Shown here piece after piece: positions 26,578-34,933 of a stretch of DNA of 64,000 nt. Position 1 is the stretch's first letter; each line of letters begins with the position of its first letter. The notes beneath the pieces are model-generated. The model had not been told where the DNA came from and ran no database searches. It saw nothing but the letters and a program-made list of their open reading frames with translations. Source of the DNA: Petrocella atlantisensis (GTDB lineage Bacteria > Bacillota > Clostridia > Lachnospirales > Vallitaleaceae); the NCBI RefSeq assembly GCF_900538275.1, contig NZ_LR130778.1, forward strand, positions 1,464,001 to 1,528,000, given 5' to 3'. The translations under genes and the position numbers were made by a program.

Positions 26578-26659
26578 TGCGGATGAAGGGAGTCGAACCC
26601 CCACGCCGTAAAGCGCTAGATCCTAAGTCTAGTGCGTCTGCCAATTCCGCCACATCCGC
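26578..26659 (-). tRNA. tRNA-Leu (anticodon TAG)
   Basis: Acceptor GCGGATG pairs with CATCCGC; the anticodon loop is CTTAGGA; a variable arm and GGTTCGACTCC T-arm are present. Last of seven tRNAs; CCA is not encoded. Confidence 0.97.
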
Positions 26660-26703
26660 TTGTGTTATTGCAAGCAGCAACAAGTTACTGCAAGCATTAA
26701 CGA

Positions 26704-26776
26704 TGAGTCACCCGGGGTTCGAACCCGAGACAACTGGATTAAAAGTCCAGTGCTCTACCAGCTGAGCTAGTGACCC
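26704..26776 (-). tRNA. tRNA-Lys (anticodon TTT)
   Basis: GGGTCAC/GTGACTC acceptor, anticodon loop CTTTTAA, T-arm GGGTTCGAACCC. CCA not encoded. Confidence 0.97.
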
Positions 26777-26834
26777 GTAGTACTGTGTTCCTTATTTCTG
26801 CCATAAGACCGCTGCTAAATTGACCTTATGGAAA

Positions 26835-26906
26835 CTGGGTAGGAAGGATTCGAACCTTCGCATACAGGAGTCAAAGTCCAGTGCCTTACCGCTTGGCGAC
26901 TACCCA
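26835..26906 (-). tRNA. tRNA-Gln (anticodon TTG)
   Basis: TGGGTAG/CTACCCA acceptor, anticodon loop CTTTGAC, T-arm AAGGTTCGAATCCTT. CCA not encoded. Confidence 0.96.
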
Positions 26907-26919
26907 ATAATATTTTAAG

Positions 26920-26992
26920 GGTGGATAATGGGACTCGAACCCACAACAACCAGAACCACAATCTGGCGCTCTACCATTGAACTATACCCACC
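26920..26992 (-). tRNA. tRNA-His (anticodon GTG)
   Basis: Acceptor GTGGGTA/TATCCAC with the extra G-1 opposite C73 that marks tRNA-His; anticodon loop TTGTGGT; T-arm GTGGGTTCGAGTCCCAT. CCA not encoded. Confidence 0.96.
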
Positions 26993-27027
26993 ATATGATC
27001 ATCTTAAGTTACCTTAAGAATCATTAA

Positions 27028-27101
27028 CGTGCCAGCAGGGATTCGAACCCCGGACACCCGCCTTAGAAGGGCGATGCTCTATCCAGCTGAGCTACTGGCA
27101 C
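27028..27101 (-). tRNA. tRNA-Arg (anticodon TCT)
   Basis: GTGCCAG/CTGGCAC acceptor, anticodon loop CTTCTAA, T-arm CGGGGTTCGAATCCCTG. CCA not encoded. Confidence 0.97.
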
Positions 27102-27189
27102 AAGTTATACTTTGGTGTGCTATAAATCAAATTCTGCTATTACATCTGATACCTACAACCACCCATACAGCAAGCTCATTTCATGATGA

Positions 27190-27260
27190 AGCGGGTAGGG
27201 GGAATCGAACCCCCGTAACCAGCTTGGAAGGCTGGAGTTTTACCATTAAACTACACCCGC
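27190..27260 (-). tRNA. tRNA-Gly (anticodon TCC)
   Basis: GCGGGTG/TACCCGC acceptor, anticodon loop CTTCCAA, T-arm GGGGGTTCGATTCCCCC. CCA not encoded. Confidence 0.97.
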
Positions 27261-27302
27261 AAAATGATAACTATCATTTACACTAATGGTGTCGCATAAA
27301 AA

Positions 27303-27377
27303 TCGGGGTGACAGGATTCGAACCTGCGGCCTCTTGAACCCAAATCAAGCGCTCTAGCCAAGCTGAGCCACACCCCG
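27303..27377 (-). tRNA. tRNA-Pro (anticodon TGG)
   Basis: CGGGGTG/CACCCCG acceptor, anticodon loop TTTGGGT, T-arm GCAGGTTCGAATCCTGT. First tRNA of the operon; CCA not encoded. Confidence 0.97.
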
Positions 27378-27413
27378 TTTTTCAAAGGCTTTTATTTCAA
27401 ACGTGCAAGATGT

Positions 27414-27442
27414 ATTATACAGAGTAAACAAAACTTTGTCAA
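27414..27442 (-). promoter_or_regulatory. Perfect consensus promoter of the tRNA operon
   Basis: Minus-strand TTGACA (27442-27437), exactly 17 bases, TATAAT (27419-27414); the tRNA-Pro 5' end is 37 bases beyond the -10. The strength suits a stable-RNA operon. Confidence 0.92.
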
Positions 27443-27518
27443 CACTTTTGGAAGGTTTTTTTTATAATTCGTTTTCTTTTTCTAAACCCCTATAAAATCA
27501 AGGTTTTTAAGAGATTTT

Positions 27519-27998
27519 TCAAGAAATTCTAGCGATGTTGGTATGAATTTTTCCATCCTCATCAATATTCAGAACACCAAAACTGGCCACCCCGTCTCTT
27601 GGTGAACTGATGCTACCGGGATTTAGAATTAAGCATTTGCCTTCATATTCTTCATGAGCCATATGGGTATGTCCATATAAAATTATATCATAATTTTCTT
27701 TCTTTGCTAACGCTTTTAGCATATTCGTACCATGTTTGACATAATAATGATGCCCATGGGTAAGTAAAATCTTTTTCCCTTGTATAAACACAACTTTCTC
27801 AGTAGGGACATTGATTTCTCCCCAATCACAGTTGCCGGCCACATAATCAATGGGTATGTCAAAAAGACTCTCAATGTCATGAGCGTCTCGCACTAAGTCT
27901 CCCAAATGGAAAATTCTATCAAAACGATGATCACCTTCCATAAGGTCCATAACATGCTTTATTCTTTTATGGGTATCGCTTATAACAAGTATTCTCAT
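27519..27998 (-). CDS. YfcE/MJ0936-type metallophosphoesterase
   Basis: 159 residues. Metal-ligand motifs of the calcineurin-like fold are all present: ISDTHKR (D-x-H), HLGDLVRD (GD), AGNCDWG (GN in place of GNHD), LLTHGHHYYV and LYGHTHMA (GHTH). The small single-domain YfcE/MJ0936 class hydrolyses phosphodiesters in the cytoplasm; the natural substrate is uncertain. Its ATG overlaps the stop of rdgB by four bases (ATGA), a pairing common in Firmicutes. RNase PH, often upstream of this pair, is not here. Confidence 0.9.
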   Translation of the reverse strand: MRILVISDTHKRIKHVMDLMEGDHRFDRIFHLGDLVRDAHDIESLFDIPIDYVAGNCDWGEINVPTEKVVFIQGKKILLTHGHHYYVKHGTNMLKALAKKENYDIILYGHTHMAHEEYEGKCLILNPGSISSPRDGVASFGVLNIDEDGKIHTNIARIS

Positions 27999-28603
27999 GG
28001 CTGTACCTCGAAATAAGCCTTAAGAGCATCCTTCATGCGTCTTAAAGCTTGCCCCCTATGACTGATTGCATTTTTCTTCTCGGCCGTCATTTCGGCTGTT
28101 GTACACCCTTCTTCAGGTACATAGAAAATAGGATCATATCCAAATCCACCAATGCCTTTGGCTTCATCGGCAATGTAACCTTCTATGGTGCCTCTTACAT
28201 GTCTTACCTCGCCATCCGGAAAAGCTGCTGCTATTACACATACAAAGCGTGCCGAGCGTTCTTTTTCTTTGGCGTTTTTCAATCGATCCAAGATCATCTG
28301 ATTCTTAATATCATAGGTTGTTGTTTCGCCACCAAAGCGAGCCGAATAAATACCCGGCTCCCCATTCATATAATCCACTTCAAGACCTGAATCATCCGCC
28401 AATACAATATCGCCGGTTTTTTCTGCAATTTCTTTCGCTTTTTTAATGGCATTTTCTTCGAAAGTATGTCCATCTTCTACCACATCAATATCAATGCCGG
28501 CTTCCTCCATAGAAACCACCTTGTAGGGTAGGTCTGACAAAATCTCTTTGATTTCTATCATTTTGTGTTGATTTTTTGTCGCAAAAATAATCTGTTTTTT
28601 CAT
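27995..28603 (-). CDS. rdgB: Non-canonical purine NTP pyrophosphatase (RdgB/HAM1)
   Basis: 202 residues from ATG 28603, with AAGGAG seven bases upstream; sixteen further in-frame codons upstream lack a site. Motifs: FATKNQHKMIEI at the N-terminus (SxNxxK-type), LADDSGLEVDYMNGEPGIYSARF, GGFGYDPIFYVPE and SHRGQALRRMKDAL. It hydrolyses ITP, dITP and XTP to monophosphates, cleaning the nucleotide pool. It sits downstream of the crh terminator and is followed by the YfcE-type gene with a four-base overlap. Confidence 0.96.
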   Translation of the reverse strand: MKKQIIFATKNQHKMIEIKEILSDLPYKVVSMEEAGIDIDVVEDGHTFEENAIKKAKEIAEKTGDIVLADDSGLEVDYMNGEPGIYSARFGGETTTYDIKNQMILDRLKNAKEKERSARFVCVIAAAFPDGEVRHVRGTIEGYIADEAKGIGGFGYDPIFYVPEEGCTTAEMTAEKKNAISHRGQALRRMKDALKAYFEVQP

Positions 28604-28635
28604 GATGTTCTCCTTAGTTAATCCCGTTGATACGA

Positions 28636-28684
28636 ATAAAAAACCCCTCACCTTATTGTAGATTCTACAACTGGGTGACGGGTT
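28636..28684 (-). terminator. Terminator after crh
   Basis: Minus-strand AACCCGTCACC and GGTGAGGGGTT pair (one mismatch) around a nested TTGTAGA/TCTACAA stem and are followed by TTTTTTA. It ends the murB-rapZ-yvcK-whiA-crh operon. Confidence 0.85.
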
Positions 28685-28695
28685 ATGACTTTTTA

Positions 28696-28953
28696 CTACT
28701 CGACTGTCGTAAGGTAGGTCTCCAATTTTTCAATGGATTCTTCCTCGTCCGGTCCTTCCGCGGTAAGAAGAATACTTTCACCCTCAAGAATGCCAAGTGA
28801 CATCATACCCATAATACTTTTGGCATTCACTTTTTTGTTCTGCATGGATACGTAAATGCTGCTTTGAAATTGGCTAGCCACTTGTACAAACAAAGCAACC
28901 GGTCTTGCCTCAAGCCCTGATGCTATTTTAACCATTACTTTTTTCTCAGTCAT
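28696..28953 (-). CDS. crh: Crh-type HPr-like regulatory protein (no PTS histidine)
   Basis: 85 residues with the HPr fold. The site that holds the PTS phosphohistidine in HPr (GLHARP) reads SGLEARPVALFVQ, with glutamate instead of histidine; B. subtilis Crh has glutamine there. The regulatory serine is kept in VNAKSIMGMMSLGI (Ser46 region). It therefore cannot carry PTS phosphate but can be phosphorylated by HPr kinase and act with CcpA in carbon catabolite repression. Its position after whiA, overlapping it by eight bases, is exactly that of crh in Bacillus. The kinase gene is at the right end of this window. Confidence 0.92.
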   Translation of the reverse strand: MTEKKVMVKIASGLEARPVALFVQVASQFQSSIYVSMQNKKVNAKSIMGMMSLGILEGESILLTAEGPDEEESIEKLETYLTTVE

Positions 28954-29902
28954 GAAATTCCTCCCTTGTGCTCTTTAGCTTTTCAGCAATTTGACTTATT
29001 TTTCGCAAACGGTGATTCACACCTGATTTGCCTACTGTCGGATCTAATAATTGTCCTAATTCTGTAAGACTGGCATCTGAATGCTCAATCCTAAGCCTTG
29101 CTATTGATTCTAAGTTTTCCGGCAATGTCCCGAGACCGATGGTTTGATCAATATAACTTATATCCTGCAACTGTTTTACAGCGGCAGATACCGTCTTATT
29201 AATGTTTGCAGTCTCACAATTAACAATGCGGTTGACATTGTTGCGCATTTCTTTTAGAATTCTAAGGTTCTCAAGCTCCATCAATGCCACATGGGCTTCC
29301 ATGATGTTTAGCAAATCCACAATCTGATTGCCTTCTTTTAAGTATAACACATAATACTTCTTTCTTAAGACGATCTTTGCATCCATTTCAAAAGTATTCA
29401 CCAAACGCATAAGCTCAATTGTGTGCTTCTCTTCTTGACTTACAAACTCAAGGTGATATGTTTTTTCCGGATCACTAATGGACCCACTGGCTAAAAAAGC
29501 ACCTCTAATATAAGCGCGTTTACAGCATGTTGTTTGCACAATCAATGGACTGATATGTCGATTCACCTTGCCGTCAACAAGCAACCTTGTAACTTTCAAA
29601 ATCGTTAGAGCTTCTTCACTGTCCATAACATAGATATGATAGATTCTATGCTTCTTCAGATAAATATTTTTCTTGATGGATATCTCAACTTTTATATTAA
29701 ATGTTTTCTTTAATAAAGTAAAGCATTTTCTTGCTACCGCCGCATTTTCCGTCTGTATTTTAAGGCTAATGACTTCACCTTTTTCATTTTCTTTGATTTT
29801 TCCGCATACATTGATGATGGCTGCAATTTCTGCAATCCTACAATGTCTGGCCTCACCGATATGCCTAGCCAGTTCGTCTTTCACCTTTGATGAAAATGAC
29901 AT
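28946..29902 (-). CDS. whiA: WhiA, DNA-binding protein with LAGLIDADG-like fold
   Basis: 318 residues. The N-terminus MSFSSKVKDELARH and the two-domain order are standard: a degenerate LAGLIDADG homing-endonuclease-like domain (RAYIRGAFLASGSISDPEKTYHLE near 130-155) and a C-terminal helix-turn-helix (LRIEHSDASLTELGQLLDPTVGKSGVNHRLRKI). WhiA influences cell division and, in actinomycetes, sporulation. It lies between yvcK and crh in the conserved cluster; 27 bases separate it from yvcK. No catalytic residues of a homing endonuclease are expected. Confidence 0.96.
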   Translation of the reverse strand: MSFSSKVKDELARHIGEARHCRIAEIAAIINVCGKIKENEKGEVISLKIQTENAAVARKCFTLLKKTFNIKVEISIKKNIYLKKHRIYHIYVMDSEEALTILKVTRLLVDGKVNRHISPLIVQTTCCKRAYIRGAFLASGSISDPEKTYHLEFVSQEEKHTIELMRLVNTFEMDAKIVLRKKYYVLYLKEGNQIVDLLNIMEAHVALMELENLRILKEMRNNVNRIVNCETANINKTVSAAVKQLQDISYIDQTIGLGTLPENLESIARLRIEHSDASLTELGQLLDPTVGKSGVNHRLRKISQIAEKLKSTREEFHD

Positions 29903-29929
29903 ACCTTCACCTCTTTTATTTTATTGGCT

Positions 29930-30874
29930 TTAACCAATCGACATAATTGTTTGTGCCAATAGTCTTGAATCATGTCGAACATAGCCTGTTTCTTCATTTA
30001 GAGCGATCATTGGAACCGCAATCAACCTATTGTCATCAATCAAGGGTAGTACCAACTCTGCCCCATCTTGATTGTAATGTTCGATGACCATAGCTTCCGG
30101 CCAACCGTCATTGGCGATGATTTTATCAATCATACCAACACCTATATATTGTTCAATGATATTAACATGTTCAAGTAGGGTAAAGCCCTCTGTTTCTCCG
30201 GGCTGTGTCATAATGTTGCCAACATAGACAATCTTACCTTTAGCATCTCTTAGGGCATCACATACACCCTCTACCAATAAGTTAGGAATAATAGAGGTAT
30301 AGAGACTTCCTGGGCCTAGAATAATAATATCAGCTTCTTCAATCTTTTCTAAAACATTCTTATATACTTTAGGTTGGCTTGGCATAAGCTTCATCTCTTT
30401 GATATATTTTTTATGACTTTTGTTGGCGGATACAATCTCACACTCACCAACGATCTCGCTTTCATCATCATAAATGGCTTTTAGCTGAACATCTTCTGTC
30501 GTAACGGGCAATACCTGTCCCCTAACACGCAGTACCTCATGGGCTTTTTCAATGGCAGCACCAAAATTTCCATACAAGTCAACAAGGCCTACAATCAATA
30601 AATTGCCTAAATTATAACCCTTAAGAGAACCTTCTGAAAAACGATGCGCAAACAAAGCCTCCAACATTGGTTCTGCTTCAGCAAGTGCCAATAAACAGTT
30701 ACGCAAATCTCCAGGAGGCAATATTTTCATTTCTTTTCTAAGATTGCCGGAGTGACCACCATTATCAGATACTGTAACAATGGCTGTTAGGTCTTTTGTA
30801 TAGGCTTTCAAGCCTCTAAGCATCGTGGATAGTCCAGTACCGCCACCAATGCATACTATTTTTTTATTTTCCAT
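29930..30874 (-). CDS. yvcK: YvcK/MgfK-type gluconeogenesis factor
   Basis: 314 residues of the CofD-like family. The N-terminus reads KIVCIGGGTGLSTMLRGLK, a nucleotide-sugar-binding loop, followed by TVSDNGGHSGNLRKEM, PPGDLRNCLLALA and LGPGSLYTSIIPNLLV. In B. subtilis this protein binds UDP-GlcNAc and is needed for growth on gluconeogenic substrates and for normal peptidoglycan synthesis. The position between rapZ and whiA matches the conserved cluster. GlmS and glmM, which make UDP-GlcNAc precursors, are 7 kb away in the same window. Confidence 0.95.
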   Translation of the reverse strand: MENKKIVCIGGGTGLSTMLRGLKAYTKDLTAIVTVSDNGGHSGNLRKEMKILPPGDLRNCLLALAEAEPMLEALFAHRFSEGSLKGYNLGNLLIVGLVDLYGNFGAAIEKAHEVLRVRGQVLPVTTEDVQLKAIYDDESEIVGECEIVSANKSHKKYIKEMKLMPSQPKVYKNVLEKIEEADIIILGPGSLYTSIIPNLLVEGVCDALRDAKGKIVYVGNIMTQPGETEGFTLLEHVNIIEQYIGVGMIDKIIANDGWPEAMVIEHYNQDGAELVLPLIDDNRLIAVPMIALNEETGYVRHDSRLLAQTIMSIG

Positions 30875-30885
30875 GGGTCTACCTA

Positions 30886-31758
30886 CTACTTCCCTATAAG
30901 GGCATCCTTATCAATATCTCTATGGTGACAATGTACACTATAATTATAGCTCTCTAATTTCCTTGCCAAGACATCCGTTAAGGTGACGGACCTATGTTTG
31001 CCACCTGTGCATCCTATACTGATGACCAACTGGTTTTTTCCTTCTTTAATATAATTGGGTATGAGAAACGCCAACATATCATCCAGTTTATCTATAAACA
31101 TAGTCGACACATCCCACTGCATCACATAGTCTTGAACCACCTTATCTTTTCCAGTAAAACCTCTGAGTTCTGATTTGTAATAAGGATTCGGTATAAAGCG
31201 GACGTCAAAAACCAAATCTGAATCCGATGGAATCCCGTGTTTGAATCCAAATGAAAGGACAGTAATAATGAGGTTTTTATAACTTTGCTCATCATTGAGG
31301 GCTTTGTGGAGCTCAAATCTGAGTTCTCTTGTTAAGAGGTTGGTCGTGTCAATAATGATCTTTGCTTGATTTTTAACAGGTTCAAGAAGCGCCCTTTCTT
31401 CTAAGATGGCGTCTTCAATGCGTCCGTCCTCCACCAAGGGATGCTTTCTTCTGGTTTCCTTGAATCTTTTGATTAATATGTCATTGCTTGATTCCAGAAA
31501 AATAATATCCATTGTCACGCCTTGGTTCTTCAACTGCGCCAGTTCACTGAAAAGGATTTCAAAATGCATACCACTACGAACGTCAACACCAAGCGCTATC
31601 TTTTTCAGCCCTGAATCCGGACTAAAACAAACATCTGCAAATTTCCCGATTAAGGCCGGTGGTAGATTATCGACACAAAAATACCCGGCATCTTCTAGAA
31701 ATTTTAAGGTTGTACTTTTTCCGGCACCTGACATACCTGTCACAATTACAAATTGCAT
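30886..31758 (-). CDS. rapZ: RapZ/YvcJ nucleotide-binding protein
   Basis: 290 residues from ATG 31758 (GGGAGG seven bases upstream), six codons inside the open frame. Walker A is GMSGAGKSTTLKFLEDAGY; the family motifs VDNLPPALI, GVDVRSG, and the C-terminal GCTGGKHRSVTLTDVLA with HHRDIDKD are present. RapZ in enterobacteria steers RNase E to GlmZ and binds GlcN6P; YvcJ in Bacillus hydrolyses nucleotides, with role in competence. The neighbouring genes murB and yvcK support a link to amino-sugar supply. Confidence 0.95.
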   Translation of the reverse strand: MQFVIVTGMSGAGKSTTLKFLEDAGYFCVDNLPPALIGKFADVCFSPDSGLKKIALGVDVRSGMHFEILFSELAQLKNQGVTMDIIFLESSNDILIKRFKETRRKHPLVEDGRIEDAILEERALLEPVKNQAKIIIDTTNLLTRELRFELHKALNDEQSYKNLIITVLSFGFKHGIPSDSDLVFDVRFIPNPYYKSELRGFTGKDKVVQDYVMQWDVSTMFIDKLDDMLAFLIPNYIKEGKNQLVISIGCTGGKHRSVTLTDVLARKLESYNYSVHCHHRDIDKDALIGK

Positions 31759-31782
31759 CCTGATTCCTCCCTTCAATTACGA

Positions 31783-32694
31783 CTAAAAATCACCAATAAT
31801 TTTAACTTCCGGTTCTAAGTCAACATCAAACTTCGATTTGACTTCATGTTGGATGTACTCAATAAGGTCTAACACGTCTTTGCAAGTCGCCTGCCCTTCA
31901 TTGACGACAAAGCCACAGTGTTTTATAGAAACCCTTGCATCGCCTATACGATAGCCGGATAGGCCTGCATCCATAATCAGCTTTCCAGCATAATAGCCTT
32001 CCGGTCGCTTGAAAGTACTTCCTGCACTTGGCAATTCAATGGGTTGTTTGTCTTTTCTTCTCTGCCCCAAATCTTGCATAAGGGCCTTGATTTCTTTTTT
32101 ATCCCCTTGTTCAAAAACCAAAGTTGCAGACAATACAATGTCTTCGTGAATCTGAAGACTACTATGTCGATAACCCAGATCCAGAGCTTCTTTATTTAAT
32201 GTTCTGACTTCACCCTTTCTTGTAAGGGTCCCTGCTTCTATAATAGCATCTTTTATTTCTCCACCATAAGCGCCAGCATTCATGTAAACTGCGCCACCTA
32301 ACGTTCCGGGAATACCTGAAGCAAACTCAAACCCTTTAAGGCCAGCTCTATAAATATGCTTGGCGAGACTCGATAAAAGAATACCACCTTGGGCATACAC
32401 CCGATTGCCTTCAATTCTATAGGCACTCATATTCTTACAAATCTGAATAATGACCCCTCGGTAACCTAAGTCGCTTACTAAAAGGTTGCTTCCGTTGCCC
32501 ATTATATAATAGGGTATATCCAGTTCCATACACAGCCTAATCATGTCTTCTATATGTTCTATGGTTTTTGGTACAAATAACAAATCCGCCGGGCCACCAA
32601 TCTTAAAAGATGTGTGGCGACTCATAGGTTCATTATAGAAAAATCCTGCACCATCAAACTGATTTTTATCGATACGTTCCTGCAACTTAATCAT
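31783..32694 (-). CDS. murB: UDP-N-acetylenolpyruvoylglucosamine reductase MurB
   Basis: 303 residues, type II MurB. FAD-binding motifs: NEPMSRHTSFKIGGPADLL near the N-terminus, YYIMGNGSNLLVSDLGYRG, FEFASGIPGTLGGAVYMNAGAYGGE, and the catalytic serine in LPSAGSTFKRPEGYYAGKLI with the C-terminal glutamate in DVDLEPEVKIIG. It reduces UDP-GlcNAc-enolpyruvate to UDP-MurNAc with NADPH, an essential peptidoglycan step. It is first in the murB-rapZ-yvcK-whiA-crh operon, with an extended -10 promoter 44 bases upstream. Confidence 0.97.
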   Translation of the reverse strand: MIKLQERIDKNQFDGAGFFYNEPMSRHTSFKIGGPADLLFVPKTIEHIEDMIRLCMELDIPYYIMGNGSNLLVSDLGYRGVIIQICKNMSAYRIEGNRVYAQGGILLSSLAKHIYRAGLKGFEFASGIPGTLGGAVYMNAGAYGGEIKDAIIEAGTLTRKGEVRTLNKEALDLGYRHSSLQIHEDIVLSATLVFEQGDKKEIKALMQDLGQRRKDKQPIELPSAGSTFKRPEGYYAGKLIMDAGLSGYRIGDARVSIKHCGFVVNEGQATCKDVLDLIEYIQHEVKSKFDVDLEPEVKIIGDF

Positions 32695-32737
32695 CTAACA
32701 CCTCAATTGTTTCTATGTTACCACTTTTATCAAAATC

Positions 32738-32746
32738 ATTATAACA
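32738..32746 (-). promoter_or_regulatory. Extended -10 promoter of the murB operon
   Basis: Minus-strand TGTTATAAT, with TTTCTT 17 bases further upstream as a poor -35. It lies 44 bases before the murB start. Confidence 0.5.
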
Positions 32747-32771
32747 TGACCCTTCAAGTTAAGAAAGAAGA

Positions 32772-32806
32772 AAACCGCCTTTTCTCTAACAGAGAAAGGG
32801 CGGTTT
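32772..32806 (-). terminator. Terminator of the parvulin gene
   Basis: A 16-bp stem (AAACCGCC-TTTTCTCT with AGAGAAAG-GGCGGTTT) and a 3-nt loop, followed on the minus strand by a T-rich stretch (TCTTCTTTCTT). It ends 35 bases after the parvulin stop. Confidence 0.85.
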
Positions 32807-32840
32807 GAAGGTTTAACTATAAAAGCTTATATTACTATCA

Positions 32841-33599
32841 TTATTTTAAGCCGTCTTCGTTGATTTCCACTGGATAAATTTCTTTTAGAGCTTCAATCTC
32901 AGATCTGTACACTTCGGTTTGCTTTCTACCGATGAGTTCTTGTCTGACTTGGTTTTCAACTTCTTCAAAAGCTTTAACAGAAGCTTCAACACGTTCTTCA
33001 ACCAACAACAAATGGTAACCGAATTGTGTTTTTACAGGATCCCCAACAAGACCGATTTCTTGTGTAAATGCCGCATCCTCAAATTCAGGAACCATACGTC
33101 CTCTTTCAAAAGTACCAAGATCTCCACCTCGTTCTTTTGATGGGCAAGTTGAGTATTTTCTTGCCGCTTCTTCAAAATCCATACCGGTGTCAATCTCATT
33201 CTTGACTTCCAAGATGTCCGCTTCATCCGTCATCAGGATATGCTTTGCTTTGGCTTTTGGTCCTTCTGAAAAATTATTCTTGTGTGCCTCATAATATGCT
33301 TCAACTTCAGATGGTTCTACCGTAATGGCATCTAGGCTTTTTTGAACAGCATATCTTTGTAACATGGCACGTTTGGTCTCTGCCATAATCTCAATGAACT
33401 TCTCTTCTTGATCAAAGCCATTTTCAACCGCTCTTTTATAGAACAACTCTCCTGCTACCATTTCATCCAATAATACTTTTCGACCTTCAAAACTAGAAAA
33501 ATTCTGAGCATCTTGTTGAGGCAGATTTCTCATAATTGCAATCATATCTTCTTTTGTCAATTCTCTGTCGCCGACTTTGGCTAATACTATTTTTTCCAT
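32841..33599 (-). CDS. Parvulin-type peptidyl-prolyl cis-trans isomerase
   Basis: 252 residues with a SurA-like helical N-terminal part (about 1-115) and a PpiC/rotamase domain (about 115-215): KAKAKHILMTDE, FEEAARKYSTCPSKERGGDLGTFERGRMVPEFEDAAF, and TQFGYHLLLVEER. Unlike PrsA it has no signal peptide or lipobox, so it is probably cytoplasmic. It isomerises prolyl bonds and may act as a chaperone. A near-consensus promoter 48 bases upstream and a strong terminator make it a single-gene unit. Confidence 0.9.
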   Translation of the reverse strand: MEKIVLAKVGDRELTKEDMIAIMRNLPQQDAQNFSSFEGRKVLLDEMVAGELFYKRAVENGFDQEEKFIEIMAETKRAMLQRYAVQKSLDAITVEPSEVEAYYEAHKNNFSEGPKAKAKHILMTDEADILEVKNEIDTGMDFEEAARKYSTCPSKERGGDLGTFERGRMVPEFEDAAFTQEIGLVGDPVKTQFGYHLLLVEERVEASVKAFEEVENQVRQELIGRKQTEVYRSEIEALKEIYPVEINEDGLK

Positions 33600-33646
33600 T
33601 CTATAATCTCCATTTCTATTGTTTTAGTAGTGACAACTCATTTCTT

Positions 33647-33675
33647 ATCATACAGGATTGAGCCTTTTATTTCAA
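33647..33675 (-). promoter_or_regulatory. Promoter of the parvulin gene
   Basis: Minus-strand TTGAAA (33675-33670), 17 bases, TATGAT (33652-33647), 48 bases before the start codon; it diverges from the galM promoter. Confidence 0.65.
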
Positions 33676-33691
33676 GGACTAATCTCTATGA

Positions 33692-33720
33692 TTGAGCTTT
33701 ACAAGACCCTGATGTATAAT
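33692..33720 (+). promoter_or_regulatory. Promoter of galM
   Basis: TTGAGC (33692-33697), 17 bases, TATAAT (33715-33720) preceded by TG, giving a strong extended -10. It is 36 bases before the galM start. Confidence 0.75.
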
Positions 33721-33756
33721 AATCTAAGACTCAACTTCATCTAAGGAGGAATTACG

Positions 33757-34800
33757 ATGCAATGTCAATCTAGCCCTTTCGGTCACACAAAAGACGGTCA
33801 ACAAGTCACGCTATACACTTTATCCAATGAAAAAGGTCACAATGTCAAAATTCTAAACTATGGAGGCATCATTAAGGAAATTAATGTTCCGGATGCTACC
33901 GGTCATATTAACAATGTGGTCTTAGGCTTTGACTCTGTAGAAGCTTATGAAGAGCATTCACCCCATTTTGGTTGCATCACCGGTAGAGTTGCAGGGCGTA
34001 TCAGTCAAGCTTCTTTTAATCTTAATGATACCACTTATACATTAGAAAAAAATAACGGCAATCATTGTCTACACGGTGGCAGTCTTGCCCTTGACAAACA
34101 GATATGGTCCGTGACTGAAATTGTATCAAAGACCCAAGCTGAACTGGTATTGAGTTATCTCAGTTATGATATGGATCAAGGCTTTCCGGGGAATCTGGAT
34201 GTAGTCGTGACCTATGTCTTTGATGAAGATAGCAACCTCACCATAAGGTATAAAGCAACAACCGATAAAGATACCATCCTCACCTTAACCAATCACAGCT
34301 ACTTCAATCTATCGGCCAATCCGTCCACCACCATCTTGGACCATGTACTTACCCTTCCGGCAAAAGACTATGTCGCTGTGAATTCAGAAATTATACCAAC
34401 AGGTATCTTACCCACCGCCTCAGGACCTTTTGACTTCAGTCAACCAAAAGCAATTGGTACTCACATACATGATGAAAATATCCAGCTAAAAAACGCCGGT
34501 GGCTATGATCATGCCTTTATCCTAGATTCAGATTCTGAAGCACCCATTATACTTACAGATCCAAAAACCGGACGTATACTTGAGATAGAAACCACAGAAG
34601 CTTGTGTCGTCTGTTATACCGGCAACTTCCTAACTTCCGAGCTCCCACTTCAAGGCGGCCAATCCACTCTAAAACATGGTGCAGTCTGTCTTGAGACCCA
34701 ATACTATCCTGACGCGATCAATCAAGATTTCTTCCCCACCAAGATCCTAAGAGCCGATGAAATCTATCGTCAAAAAACTACCTACAGCTTTAAAGCCTAA
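33757..34800 (+). CDS. galM: Aldose 1-epimerase GalM
   Basis: 347 residues. The catalytic residues of the galactose mutarotase fold are recognisable: GNHCLHGGSLALDKQIW (general acid region), LTNHSYFNLSA (second histidine), and the glutamate in GAVCLETQYYPDAIN. ILNYGGIIKEINVPD and FGCITGRVAGRIS in the N-terminal half are family standard. It interconverts alpha and beta anomers of hexoses before phosphorylation. TAAGGAGG lies eight bases before the ATG. Own promoter and terminator, so a single-gene unit; a glucokinase gene is at the far end of the window. Confidence 0.95.
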   Translation: MQCQSSPFGHTKDGQQVTLYTLSNEKGHNVKILNYGGIIKEINVPDATGHINNVVLGFDSVEAYEEHSPHFGCITGRVAGRISQASFNLNDTTYTLEKNNGNHCLHGGSLALDKQIWSVTEIVSKTQAELVLSYLSYDMDQGFPGNLDVVVTYVFDEDSNLTIRYKATTDKDTILTLTNHSYFNLSANPSTTILDHVLTLPAKDYVAVNSEIIPTGILPTASGPFDFSQPKAIGTHIHDENIQLKNAGGYDHAFILDSDSEAPIILTDPKTGRILEIETTEACVVCYTGNFLTSELPLQGGQSTLKHGAVCLETQYYPDAINQDFFPTKILRADEIYRQKTTYSFKA

Positions 34801-34817
34801 AGAGCTGTTTAATTAAT

Positions 34818-34892
34818 AAAGCAGCAAGCATTCATTTTTAGCCAAACCTTTAAAAATAAGGCGAAAAATGAAATGTTTGCTGCTTTTATTTA
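34818..34892 (+). terminator. Terminator of galM
   Basis: AAAGCAGCAAGCATTCATTTTT pairs with AAAAATGAAATGTTTGCTGCTTT (one bulge, one mismatch) around a 24-nt loop, followed by TTTTATTTATTT. It starts 18 bases after the stop. Confidence 0.85.
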
Positions 34893-34933
34893 TTTCACTA
34901 TTGTCTTTATTTGTTTTTCAATTCAAAACCGAC

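Noticed and set aside
26526-26765. Plus-strand open frame across two tRNA genes
   Set aside because: It overlaps tRNA-Leu and tRNA-Lys and contains tRNA-derived peptide sequence, a common spurious call.
28696-28953. PTS phosphocarrier HPr (ptsH)
   Set aside because: The phosphorylatable histidine is replaced by glutamate and the gene sits in the whiA-crh position, so Crh is the better call.
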